Assembly: GCA_032768795.1 (NCBI GenBank)
Contig: CP136497.1
Span: forward strand, 1,428,501-1,492,500
DNA length: 64,000 bases
Origin: Tremella fuciformis
Taxonomy: Eukaryota; Basidiomycota; Tremellomycetes; Tremellales; Tremellaceae
Reading direction: 5' to 3'
The notes under the pieces are model-generated. The model was not told where the DNA came from. It searched no databases and worked only from the letters and a program-made list of their open reading frames with translations. The translations under genes were made by a program, and so were the position numbers. Below, piece after piece: positions 1 to 11,425 of this stretch (position 1 is the stretch's first letter; each line of letters begins with the position of its first letter).

Positions 1-3000
1 GCACGGGCAAAGATCTCACGCATGCCGCTCTCGTTGAAGACGCCGTCGCGGACGAGGAACTCCGACATGATGGCTGCACCCTCCTGGTAGCTCTCCGTTG
101 CACGCGGATGGCTAGGACACGTCAGATCGACTCAACATCGAACGTGTCCACCTACACAGAGTGCCCTTCCAGACCGCCGATGTCGGCATGGTGACCACGG
201 GCGGCAACCCAGAAAGCGATCTCGTTGCTGCCTTCGGTGGCAAAGACGGGCTGCATGACCTGGACTGTCAGACTCCAGCCTCTCTGGCAGAAGGCAACCG
301 CGACCCACAGTGATATCGGGCAAGTGTGTCCCGCCGACTTTCGGGTGGTTGGCCACGATGATATCGCCACGGCGGAGCTTGCCCTCGTGCATCTCGGCCT
401 GAGCACGTACCGCATACTCCATACTGCCAAGGTGGACGGGGACCTGACCGCGTCAGCGAGTGCCCAAAACGGACTCAAGAAACGTACGTTAGGTGCATTG
501 GCCACCAAAGCGCCATCAGGGCCAAAGATAGCACATGAGAAGTCCAGGCGCTCTTTGATTTGGACAGAGATCGCTAATGACGGTCAGCCTTACTCATGAC
601 CTGCTGGACTTGACGCACATGTCTTCTGAAGAGCGCGTCCCATCTGCTCGGCGATGCCCATGAAGCGATGGCTAAAGATGGAAAGCTGAATGGGGTCGAC
701 GGTCTGAGTATCGAAGATCTTGCGAGCTCCAAGACCCACGTCGATGCTGCCCGATCAGCCCAAAACCCAGAGGCGCAAAGGTAGCAACTCACAATACGTG
801 GTCGCGCAGGATTCTCGCGCGGTTCTGGGGGTGGAGCAAGATAGTTTGCGTCTTGTCAAGGATCAGGGCCGGGCCACTAACTGCAGAGCCCGGAGAGAGA
901 TCGTCGAGCTTGTACAGCTTGGACGACTCGAACTTGCCCGACTCTTCGAAGAAGATGTCTTGGGTGGCAAAGTGAGCATCTGCAGCAACAGGGATCTCCG
1001 GGAGACTTCTGAGATCGGTACCGAAAGACACATCACCGACATCTTCGTCGCTGCCACCAACGGCGCGCACTCGGACGTTCTCCACGCGGAGGCCGGTCTC
1101 GAGCACAAAGGCAAACTCGCGTAGATGGTCCTGCCTGAATGCCTCGAGGTAGTCGCCGTTATCGGGACGGAGGATCATGAGCTTGGTGTCCGAACCGTTG
1201 TACCGCATGTTGAGGTAGCACTGGTAGCGGATGAGGTGCTCGGGTACTCCTTGGGCAAGCAGGTCCAGGCGACTCTTCTCTTTGAGGGCTGCGAGCCGCT
1301 CGTCGATCTGGACCATCGACTCGGGGGTGTAGTCGACGCTGAGCGGTTCGCTCAGGTCCACGGCGACTTCGGCCAGGGCCATACCGTATGCGGACAGCAC
1401 GGACGAGTACCTAGCATGTCAGATTGGCTCATGCCTTGAAATCGGGAAAGCACTTGTGCACGATGACGTTGTGCATCCCCAGGAGGCTGGCGAGGGCACA
1501 AGCGTGCTGGCCACCTGCTCCACCGAAGCTCGACAAGTTGTGGCTGCTGGTCTGATGACCTCGCTGCTCGGTCAATGCGCGGATGGGACGGGCCATGGCG
1601 GTGTTGGCTGTGGGAGTCAGCTTCACCGTAAGCTCTATGAGTGGGATGCACCCACCGACGTTGATGAAGCCGCAAGCCACCTCATGGGGAGTAAATGTCA
1701 TTCCACTCTCCTTGTTTATGCGGTCGGTCAAGCTCTCGAAGGCCTCTTGAACGATTTCGTAGTCGAGGGGCATGTCCTCGCTTGGCCCGAAGACTGGGCG
1801 AGTCAGCAGAAAACCTTACCAGGGATCCGGGGTGGCTCACTGAAGGGGAAAGAGTCGATGTGGAGACGACCCAAGAAGAGGTTGGCATCGGTGACCGTCA
1901 GAGGTCCGCCTTTGCTGGCAAGGTCAGCTCGATCGTCCAACCGCTCCGCAGCAGGTCCCTTACCGGTAACATGCCGGCCCTGGGTGAGCACCCGCAGACT
2001 CTGGTCCGACGTTGAACAGACCGTTCTGGTATGTCAAGATGCTGCCGCCTCCAGCAGCGACCGTGTTGATGTCGAGTTGAGGGGTCTGGATGGTGACGCC
2101 GGCCGTCGTAGTCTCGAAGACGTGCTCGTACTGGAGTCTCATCAGCTCTTGCTCGCGATGCTTGTTGGTGATACTCACTTGGCCACCGTAGCGGGATACG
2201 TCGGTAGACTGCAAGACTTATCAGCTCACTCATCCGCACGAGCAGCATACTCACGGTCCCACCCATGTCAAACCCAACGACAGGTCTGCCATCCGTGGGA
2301 TCATATCCAGTACGTGCGTATCCAACCACACCACCAGCAGGACCAGCTGCCAGATCAGCACCGGGAGAACTTGCCCTCCCCATGTTACGCACAAAGAATA
2401 GCGCCCAATCCCGAAAAGTTGCGGTAATCACAGAGAGACCCGTCGGACTGCATGAAGGACACCCGACAGCTTTCAGGAGTCTTCAGCTGGTCTTTGAAGC
2501 CAGAGGAGAAACCGGTCAGGTACCGCCTGACCTCGGGAGTGAGGTAGGCATCTGCCGTAGCCGAAGTTCCACGGGAGACCATGTTGATCATGGCCTGCAG
2601 ATCCGAGGAAACGCTGACGTGAGGGAATCCCACTCGCAGAGCCATCTTCTCGATGATCTGTTCGTGGCGCGGGTACATGTAGGAGTGAGCGAGCACCACC
2701 GCAATCGAGCGGTAGCCCTCCTCGTACAGCTCTTGCAGGTCCTCTTCGACCTTGCCAATGTCTGCTCATAAGTACCCCTGCTCACATTGAGCAATTCGAA
2801 CGACTCACTGAGTGGCTCGACGATGCGAAGCTGACTCCGGTTGACACCCTCGACCAGCTCTCCAAGAGCGTCCGCATCCTCTGGAGGATTGTCAATGTGC
2901 TCTATCCATTCTGGGGTCACTCGTTCTTCCACCTCCACGACTTTGGTGTAAAGGACATCGGGCTGTTAAATTTAGCGCAATATCGTAAGCAGTACAGGCG

Positions 3001-3546
3001 AGACTCACCTTCTTGATGTCGAGCTGGAACAGGAATGGCCGAGTCTGTGTACCGATCTCCAATGCATCCTTGAAGCCCTTCGTCTGCCTCATCAGCAAGA
3101 TTCAGTTCCCGAAACTCTGTCAGATGCTGACGATGAGAAGGGCGCATCTCTCTCCTTTCCGCTCCAGCAGAGCATTGGTCCTGTCCCATCAGCTTCTGCT
3201 CCCATGATGCGTATGAGATGCTCACGCTACTGTCGTACCCATACGCAAATACTCGATTGCAGAAGTATCAATCGGCTCATTCCGAGGAATGGTCTTCCCA
3301 GTAAACCACTCCAGTATCCGCCTGACTCCTTCGCGCGGTGCATCGGGGTAGCTACATGCACTCAGCGTGCATTCCAAAAGGAATGTTCGCTCGGCAGAGA
3401 TGGGTGATGACTCACTGGGTCGGGTCCACCGAGAGCAGCTTGACCACATGGTTGCCCTTGGTCTCACTGATTCCTATCACGTCGCAGAACGTGCCCCCTC
3501 GGTCCACCACAATCTTGACCTTGGGCACTGTCGTGGCTATTGGCAT
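1..3546 (-). CDS. OXP1: 5-oxoprolinase (ATP-hydrolysing), N-terminal and central part; runs off the left edge
   Basis: ATP-dependent opening of 5-oxo-L-proline to glutamate, a cytosolic step of the gamma-glutamyl/glutathione cycle. The start is the ATG at 3546 ([22 protein letters not shown] would be the N-terminus; DRGGTFCD is the phosphate-binding hydantoinase-A start motif). Further along I read [12 protein letters not shown], a [11 protein letters not shown] segment, [27 protein letters not shown] and AHPGPACYR, all typical of HyuA/oxoprolinase. Near the left edge come the HyuB-type pieces [16 protein letters not shown] and [13 protein letters not shown]. Several short introns interrupt it (for example near 2190-2230 and 1806-1835). 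Eukaryotic oxoprolinases are about 1,290 residues, so only the C-terminal end is missing, outside the window. No frameshift that introns could not explain was seen. It is divergent from the regulator at 4015. Identification is firm; exon borders are approximate. Confidence 0.92.
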
Positions 3547-4014
3547 GTTGACGGTGTCAGAGTCAGTTGTATCCGGACCGGCATTGCATGCCGTGCATAT
3601 ATTGCCAGGTTACCTTGCCCGAGGCTATGGCGAAGCTGAGGCAAACACAGCTGGAAACGGGTTCCCGAAGTTTGCAGCTGCTTCGTGTCCATCGGGAAAG
3701 CAACCCGATGGGCGGTCCCGGCTGCCATACCGACGTCTGGGGATTGGTCAAGGCCGATGTCACCCAAGCAGCTGCACTCAAGCTTGAGATGCCTCTGATG
3801 ACGACGACAGTGAGATGCAAGAGGTCCTTTGGAGGAGGGACACGGAAGCGCGCGGTCATGTTTGTTGTTACTGCACGTCTTGCCGCGGAGAACAAGCATA
3901 AGTGAGGGTAATGCATAACTATTCGGTCCGAGTTCCTGCCCAGGAGTCGGGCACGAGAGCGATAAAGATGGCAATTCAGCAAAGATCAGATGTGTCATTG
4001 GGCATGTGCCTTCA
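3547..4014. promoter_or_regulatory. divergent intergenic region, 5-oxoprolinase / zinc-cluster regulator
   Basis: 468 bp between two head-to-head start codons. The open frames here are short, without recognisable protein content. I see no convincing TATA box or repeat; it presumably carries both promoters. Confidence 0.5.
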
Positions 4015-6766
4015 ATGAGCGTGCCACGCAGTAGCTCTCTCGGGAGTCCCTCCGGCTCTGGTGATCAGCAAAGCCAGGCCGGGGCGAAGAGGAGCGTCAC
4101 TCATGTGTCGCGTGCTTGTGATGTTTGCCGCCGGCGGTAAGTGGGCCCGGGACTGGCTTGATAGGTACCGTGCTGAGGAGACAGGCGGACTCGCTGCGAC
4201 GGCGCAGTACCTGTCTGTGGGCCATGCACGCGACGGGGATGGGACTGTGCGTATGCAGATGAAGATAGGCGAAAGTGAGCATCCACGAGTGAGGGAAAAG
4301 GCGGAGTTGACGAGACCTCAGGTTCGGAGATGAGCTTAGCGACCTTCGCTCTCGCCTGACCCAGCTGGAGAACCTCATCGCCTCAAATGCAGGACAGGGG
4401 TCCAGCAACATACCTGCGCCCACCTCAGCTACGATTCCGGTCCCCGCCCCCGCCCCTGCTCCGATTCCTCTCATCCTGCCCACCCAGCCAATCCAATTTC
4501 CTCCCCAGCCTTCCGAGGATACGAGCGCAAACAATATCTCGGTCTCACCGACAAATACATTCGCTCAGACCAACGAAGCGCCTATCATCAACCTGGAATC
4601 CTATCCAACAGACTTCCAGGACCTGCTTTTCGATCCCACGGCGTCTCCATCAGATCTGCTTCACACATCTCAGAGCCCAGAACACGCTGGGAGGAAGAGG
4701 CCATGGGGTGAGGCCAATGCGGAACCCGAACCTGTCCGCCGGCTACGAGGGGGTGAAGCTTTCGGTCAGATCGACCGCCCAAGTCGGCTGGTGGTGAGTC
4801 CGAGCATTCCGAACCAGACAGCCTTCTGACGTATAGCGACGGCGGGAAGGTGGTGTGCATCACTACGGGCCCATATCAATATGGTCCCAAGTCTCGGAAG
4901 AAGCGACAGCGGGACCCACGCGGGAGGTACCTGTCAGACCAGGCGATTGGCGGTCAAGTCTGCCGCCCGGGCTCTCAATCGACGAGGCCACGCACTGGCA
5001 CGCCCTCGAGCGTTTCGCAGCGTACTACGCGCCGTGGTGCATGACAGCGGACATGCCTGGATTCTTCAAAAGCCTAAACACCCTGGGGAAAGAAGGCACC
5101 GGAGCCTGGCGGACAACAACCTACTCGCCGCTTCTGCACTGTACGGCCCTCTTCATTGGTCTTTGCCTTCTTCGGCCGCATGGCTGGACGTCGCAGAAGG
5201 ACGTGTGGGCCTTGTTTCAGGACCACTGTGTTCGCCTCTTGCACCGTGAGAGCGGCAACATGACTATTAGCTCGCTGCTTGCCACGAATCTTTGGTCGTC
5301 GTGGGTTGCCCCTGAACAAGTAGATGTCTATGATGCTGAGGTCTCCAGGTCCATGCACTTCAACTCTGAGGTCGGGTATCTATATTTCGGCATGACCATT
5401 GCCGCTGTACAAACTGTGAGGACTCCTCGGGCACGGCTATGTCATGCTTACCACATATCAGCTTGGCCTCAATGTCAATGTAGGGGCATGATACAGTGCA
5501 ACGAGCGAAGCTAATGGCTCTAGTCAGCTCTGTATGTGACGCAAGGCGACATGACGTTTGAAGAGCAAGCAGCCAGAGACACTGCTTTGTGGACCGTCTT
5601 CTTGCAGGATGTCGTCAGTCCACTCAACGACTCGATCAGTGTTGAGCTGATGATGAGCTTCGTGCTATTGGCGTCGGCCGTTCCGCTTTGATGCCCAACA
5701 TGTCAGGTACCTCTCTGCCGCCCATCATCGATGCGATCGACTCCGAGCCCTGGGTCCTGCCCAGTTCACTAAGCGTGTCTGCGACACCAGCGTTGATGCG
5801 CCTGAACGGTGTCCCGAGCACTCGGTCGACAGTGTTGCATTGGAGCGCGCGTCTAGGCCTGATCCTGAGAGCTGTCATTGATACTCTGTAAGTCCAGGCC
5901 CACTTGGTGCGACTCATCGCTCAAGCAAGACTATAGGTACTCGGCAAAGACGAACAATGATCATCGCTCTGCTCCTCCTCCTTCTCTGACGCGACGGCTC
6001 GACAGCTGGCAGAAGCAAGTGCCAATCGCCGATCCGACTTCACGGCCGCTGCCCCACATTCTCATCATGCACCTTTTCTACAACTTGGTGTGCATCTACC
6101 TGCATCGACCATTCTACCGCACGAATATCCCCCGAGCTTCTCCTTCTGCAGAGCGATGCGATCGGGCCGCGAACAACATACTGAGCATGCTGAAGGTAGG
6201 CAACAAGTCGAAGTGGATGAGTATCAGTACTGAGCAGCTGCAGCTATACGACGAGCTCCACGGAGTGGGCAATGCGCCTATGACACTGAGTGAGTGAGCT
6301 CCGATTGCAGCTGCCCAAACTCATCATGCTAGTCCAAGTGACTTTCGGTGCAGCGTCGGTGTTCCTCTTGAAAGAGGTGGGCAACAGCTCTGCCGCCAAT
6401 CCCATGGAGAGTCAGATCCAAAAGATCGATGACTGTGTAAGTGGTCGCAATTGCCCCAGAAAGCCGCTGATCATTGCTAGATCGACATCATGCGAAAGCT
6501 CGGTATGCTATGCTCCATTTGTCCATCGTGATTGGGCTAATCTCGCAGTAATGACCTGGCGAGCGATCGAAGATGCCCTAGATGCCTTGCTTCGTCTCCG
6601 ATCCGAATGGCTCCCTGCCACCGACACGAGTCTCCACGCGGATGGGTTGGCCCAAGCGACGGTGCCGCAGAACGAGCTCGAGATGCCGCCTCTACCCGAC
6701 ATCAACACGTTTTTGGCGACTTTTGATTGGACGACTTTCGGCGGCCCTGCTTTGTCGCTGTCCTAG
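4015..6766 (+). CDS. Zn2Cys6 transcription factor with fungal-specific regulatory domain
   Basis: Likely nuclear regulator. Starting at ATG 4015, exon 1 (to 4136) encodes a short Ser/Gly-rich leader and ACDVCRRR. An intron of about 48 nt (4137-4184) splits the zinc cluster, and exon 2 continues RTRCDGAVPVCGPC then TRRGWDCAY, giving a perfect C-x2-C-x6-C-x6-C-x2-C-x6-C. A linker coiled coil (DELSDLRSRLTQLENLIA) follows, then a Pro/Thr-rich low-complexity stretch. The middle domain (about 4860-6300) has the segments SLPPGLSIDEATHWHALERF, LWSSWVAPEQVDVYDAEVSR and HLFYNLVCIYLHRPFY, typical of the fungal transcription-factor domain. Further introns lie near 5417-5523, 5889-5937 and 6437-6480. The last exon ends at 6766. 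Its target is unknown; divergence from the 5-oxoprolinase gene makes that a candidate. Family call firm, inner exon borders approximate. Confidence 0.87.
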
Positions 6767-7234
6767 ATATACGCGGCTTAGAGATGGCAATTGCTCTTGG
6801 GTGTCTTCGCCGGACGAATACCTCGCGATGAATTGTCGAAACAACGGTATCGAGGTCACCAAACGAGAGTGGGTTGTCTGCCTTCAAGCCCATAGAGAAG
6901 ACGCCCCGATTGGCACGCTCGGCATGATCGTCTGGACCAAAGGCAAGCAACTCAATCTGCGTGTCACCAACCGGCTGCGATGTCATATGTGGCGCGCAGT
7001 ACTCCTGGACTGCGACAACCCCGCGAGATCAGCTCAGCTGTTGGGCCTTTCCACTTCAGGCGGTGAGCAATTCAGTACCATTTCCTGGCTGAATGTCAAC
7101 CCGAAGATCTTCCTTGCCTTGGAAGACGGCCATCTCGACGCATAACAGTCTCGTTGACGGTGCCCGCGCGGACACACGGGTCTGTGCATCTGACTTGCCT
7201 ATGCAATGGTGACAAAGTTTCCAAACCTGTCTCC
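6767..7234. other. convergent intergenic region
   Basis: 468 bp between two 3' ends. Short open frames only; no domain, repeat or RNA gene recognised. Probably 3' untranslated sequence of both neighbours. Confidence 0.4.
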
Positions 7235-8529
7235 TTATGACGCCGAGCCAAGCTGAGACAGCGCCCTCGCCCCGCTATCTGCGGCATGCGGCACACTGAC
7301 CACCTCGTGCAAGCTCAATCCGCTCTCTTCTAGGCATCGCAAGAGTACCCTCTGATAGTCGGGCTGAACCCCCAACCCTCCGGTGATGACGAGGGATGGC
7401 GAAGCTGTGTATCCGAGCGCATTGGCCTGTGATGCAAGGATGGTGATATCCTTTGCTAGCGCATTGGCCACATCTTGAACTGCGTGGCGTGCCAAGGGGC
7501 ATGATACGGCTGTCGGAAGACTACCGGGCGCGAGAGCAGGACGCGGGAAGGCGTGGGAGAGGACCAGAGGGGAGAGTCTAGATATGCGAAGTTTCCGAGC
7601 GTTTGAAGATGAGACAGGATCGAGGTCTGAGGGCAGGTCATGCTACCAGTCTCAGCTACACCCTTAGGAGGTCCCCACAGAACTCACGGCTCTGCTTGGT
7701 AGATCATCTGTAGACGTAACACCCCACAGCTCTCGTATGCTCTCGGCCAACCCGCCAGCCTCCTCTTTCTCAGCCTCGTATGCCTCCACGCACAGTTCGA
7801 TACCGCGCAGACCGAGATGATAGCCTGAGCCTCTATCGGCAAAGAGGTGGCCGTAGCCACCGCGTTTGGCGAAAGTGACCGGGGATCCACCGGCGTCCAG
7901 AGTCAAGGCCAAGCAGATTGAGCCAGTGCCCGCAACGACGGCCAGCGCCCACGGGCGGGAGGAAGGTGGTGTATGTGGAGGGGTAGGGGGTGTGAGAGGA
8001 AGGAGGGACGGGGTGGGGAAGAGAGGATAGGAGAGGAGGAGAGCGTCGTTCATGAGTGTAAGGCGAGTCGAAGGGGAGCTGCAATGTCAGCTCGGCATGA
8101 GGGACGGGCGGCATACCGTACAAGCAGGCAGAGAAATACGACTGCGCCCGCTCAACATCGTTCGGGGTATCACAGCCTGAGATCTTCAAGTTCAGCTTAC
8201 TTCTAGGTGCTGCCCTACTGTGAAACGTACCCCGATCCAAGCTCGGTCGAAGTGGCGTTTTGCACTCTGGCTCGACGATGCTATACTCGACCTCGCCTCG
8301 TCTACCGCCCGCAAGATCTCCCTTGCTGTCGTTTCGATGCCCAATTCTGCCAGATTGGCGGGACCGCCCTTGCCGCGCGCTATGATATTGCCCCATTGGT
8401 CGCTTATGGCTGCCAGAGTCTTTGTACCCCCAGCCTGTAAGCTTCAGCGGTCACCAACCCCAGTGGATCGGGTATAATGTGGGCAGTACTCACGTCGATG
8501 CACAGAAACTGTCGTGAAGGATCGCCCAT
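7235..8529 (-). CDS. N-acetylglucosamine-kinase-like sugar kinase (BadF/BadG/BcrA/BcrD ATPase family)
   Basis: ASKHA-fold kinase, probably phosphorylating N-acetylglucosamine or a related amino sugar in the cytosol. Exon 1 is only 36 nt (8494-8529, MGDPSRQFLCID). A 59-nt intron (8435-8493) joins it in frame to AGGTKTLAAISDQWGN, completing the phosphate-1 motif D-AGGTKT. Further motifs are ARGKGGPANL (substrate loop), VVAGTGSICLAL (phosphate-2), the glycine-rich RGGYGHLFADRGSGYHLGL, and near the C-terminus LVITGGLGV (adenosine motif) with HEVVSVPHAADSGARAL. About 380 residues remain after splicing, close to the family norm. It is divergent from the permease at 9284. The exact sugar cannot be told from sequence; other BadF-type kinases (glucosamine or muramyl sugars) are possible. 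Confidence 0.85.
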
Positions 8530-9283
8530 GCTCGCCTGGTATTACCCACAGTGCGACGTCGGCCTGCCGCTTTTGCGAAGGTACTAACAAGAGTACTCTG
8601 GGCTTTGACCGCGACTGGTGACCGGGTCTTATAGGTTCTTGGAACTCAGGCATCAAATCGCGCTGCCGACTTATATCGCTCATCCACGTCTTGCTGTACA
8701 ACGGAAACGCGAGAGAAAACGTGATACTTCGGCCCAACCAGGCGATTGTCAGGGGGCAAAAGAACCCTCATGTTCCGCATTCGATCTCGGATGACAGAGC
8801 CTAAGCTCTAAGCTTGCGACACGAGACATCGCTCGTCTCTCTGGGCCATCGACTGTCGCCAGCAAGTGCCGGAAGGTATGCCGGAGACACAGCCAATCAC
8901 GACCAGGAGAAGAACCGTCAACAGTGCCTATCACGTGGATCTCCCATTTGACCAAGACCCGATCGTGAGATCTGCTCTAGAGCAACTCGGCAAACGTCCC
9001 AGGCAAATGCCCTCGTGTGACTACCCGCTGATTCCGGCCATGTGACTCGGCATTCTTCTCTGATAGATTGGCCCCAGACGACCCGGGGAAACCACTGCAC
9101 GTACGATGCCTTGTTTCTCTATCAGCACCTGTCTATCGTCTCCATGTTCAAGAGCAACGCGGAGCGGGACGTCGCCGCCATATATATCGGTCCCTAGCTG
9201 CTCGTAGTACTGGTCGCTCACATCTTCCCGTCTCCTCGCGCGCACACTTCTGGTTTGACTATCGATTGACAACCACTGCAACG
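8530..9283. promoter_or_regulatory. divergent promoter region, sugar kinase / permease
   Basis: 754 bp without a supported gene. A TATA box (TATATAT, 9181-9187) lies 97 bp upstream of the permease ATG. Nothing else recognised. Confidence 0.5.
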
Positions 9284-11243
9284 ATGTCCGCTCTACCTGT
9301 GGACACGATCGAGAGTGGCTTGGGGTCGCAGGCGACTGCGGACCCGCAAGGCCTGGCGGACGAGCGCAAGCTCAATGATATTGGTTACAAACAGGAATTC
9401 AAGCGGGACATGTCGGCGATGGGGTCAGTGCCTACTGCGAGGCTCATAGTTGAGACGCACTGACCCTCAGTATCGTGACCATCTCCTTCACTGCCATCGG
9501 TATCTTGACTGGTATGAGCTCTGCATTCCAATCGGGCCTCTTCGCAGGAGGGTGAGTTTCGGCAGACGTCAGTCGAGAACTGTGACGCTGACTTGCTAGT
9601 CCGCTTGGTCTGTGGTGGGGCTGGAACGTTTGCTCCCTGTTCATGTTCCTCATCGCCTTGTCCATGGCCGAGATCTGTTCCGCCTTCCCGACAGCTGGCG
9701 GTCTATACTACTGGGTGTGCCGATTGCGGCCTGACTCTAAGTGGCTCGGCTTCTACACCGGCAATGTCTACGTGAGCAGGTGCTCTGCTTCTTTGGGCGG
9801 TATCTCATCATCAGGCATGGGCTATGGTGTTCACTGGTACAAGTGGTCTGCTGTCTACCGCACTGTACATGGCATCCGCCATCGAGATCTCAGGAAAGAC
9901 TCTGACTCGAGTCGAGATTGCCGCGATCGCATGGTGAGTCCGGAACTTGACTATGAGTATCTGAGATTGATCAAGCAGGGGCTTCTGCATCCTGTCGGGG
10001 GTGGTCAATCACCTTGGATCGAAGACCATCGGTCGCATCGCCGCCTTCGCAACGTGGTGGACGCTCGGTGGTACACTCGTCCTCGTCATCACCCTACTGG
10101 TTAAAGCGCCCGTGAAGAACAACGCCAAATTTGTCTTCCTCGACTTTGAGAACACCACCGGCTACGGATCGGAGGGGTTCGTCGTCATGCTCGGCTTCTT
10201 GCAGGCTGTGTATGCGCTCGAGGGCGCCGAGACCGCTGCCCAGGTGGCTGAGGAGGCCAAGAGGGCGGACTGGCTGGCTCCCTTGGGTATTGCCAGCTCT
10301 ATCGCCGGCAGCTGGCTCATCGGTGTCATCTGTGAGTCGCAGACGTATTCCAGAGCCGAAATGCTGACGGGTAGATCTCCTCTCGCTTTTGTTCTCCCTT
10401 CAGTCGATCCCCAACATCGTCGGGACCAGCTACTCCCTCCCGATCAGCCAGCTTTTCTACGATGCCGCAGGACCCAAGCTCGCCCAGTTCCTCCTGGTCG
10501 TCATCGTCGGTCCTCCTCAGCTCCCACAAGGCCCAACATGCTGATCAACAGATGATTGCCCAAGGCTCCGCCGCCATCACAGCGTGGACGGCATCGTCGC
10601 GTCTTTTCTTCGCGCTGGCCCGAGACCGCGCCTTCCCCTTCCAGAGCCTCTTCATGTCGCACAACCGCTTCGACGTCCCCTATGCGGGAGTATGGTTGTC
10701 TGTCGTCATCGGCTGTGCGATCTGTGCGGCATACATCGGTTCGGTGGTTGCCTTCAACGCCATCCTCAGTGCAGCCGCCATTTCCGTCTTGCTGGCCTAG
10801 TACATCCTCACCTCCGGGCTATAGGGAATCTCGCTGACAGTGCAGCGGCATGCCCATCATGTGCCGAGTGTTCTGGCCGAACGGTCTGGACGGCTTCAAA
10901 GGCCCCTTCCACCTCGGCAAGTTCTCGTGGCCCATCAATGTCGCCTCGCTCGCCTTCATCGGCGTCATGTCCATCTTCTTTATTCTGCCCACCGTGAGTG
11001 TCCGCCGACTCTGGCACTAACGTTCCTTCTCATGAATGCGCTGACACGCAGGCTCACCCGGTTACTGCGCTCAACATGAACTACGCCGTGGTCGCCATTG
11101 GCGGTCTCATCATCCTCGTCTCGTTCCAATACCTCCTCTGGGGCCGCAAGGTATACAACGGAGTCGTACATACTTTCGTGGAGCCCGTTGGTGTGGTCAA
11201 CCCGGGACCGATGGAGAGTCCTTACAACGGAGAGAAGCTTTAG
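9284..11243 (+). CDS. amino-acid/choline/GABA permease (APC superfamily, ACT family)
   Basis: Polytopic plasma-membrane carrier. From ATG 9284 the polar N-terminus ends in LNDIGYKQEFKRDMSAMG, a hallmark start of fungal GABA/choline/amino-acid carriers. Introns follow at about 9424-9470 and 9553-9599. Then come GPLGLWWGWNVCSLFMFLIA and MAEICSAFPTAGGLYYWVCR, the conserved TM1-TM3 region of this family. Later pieces are LQAVYALEGAETAAQVAEEA (TM6-TM7 loop), IVGTSYSLPISQLFYDAAG and SSRLFFALARDRAFPF, all strongly conserved in UGA4/HNM1-like proteins. At least six introns; stop at 11241-11243. About 500 residues and 12 predicted TM segments. Substrate uncertain: GABA, choline or other amino compounds. 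It neighbours a sugar kinase and a zinc-cluster regulator. Confidence 0.88.
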
Positions 11244-11425
11244 TGGTGCCGCTGAGTCAGGGAATGAGCGGAGGCAGTGAGATAGCACAAGTCTAGGCAG
11301 ATTTGTATGGTTGGAGTTGCACGAGTTTTGGTGAGATGGATGATTGGAGATGCTCGCGGTTTCGAGACTCCCAGATACTGAAGGGCATGCGATGGATAGA
11401 ATTCTGTACAACTGCATGCTGGGCG

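Noticed and set aside
1456..2427. 323-residue plus-strand frame opposite the 5-oxoprolinase gene
   Set aside because: No domain resemblance; the minus strand carries clear oxoprolinase motifs here.
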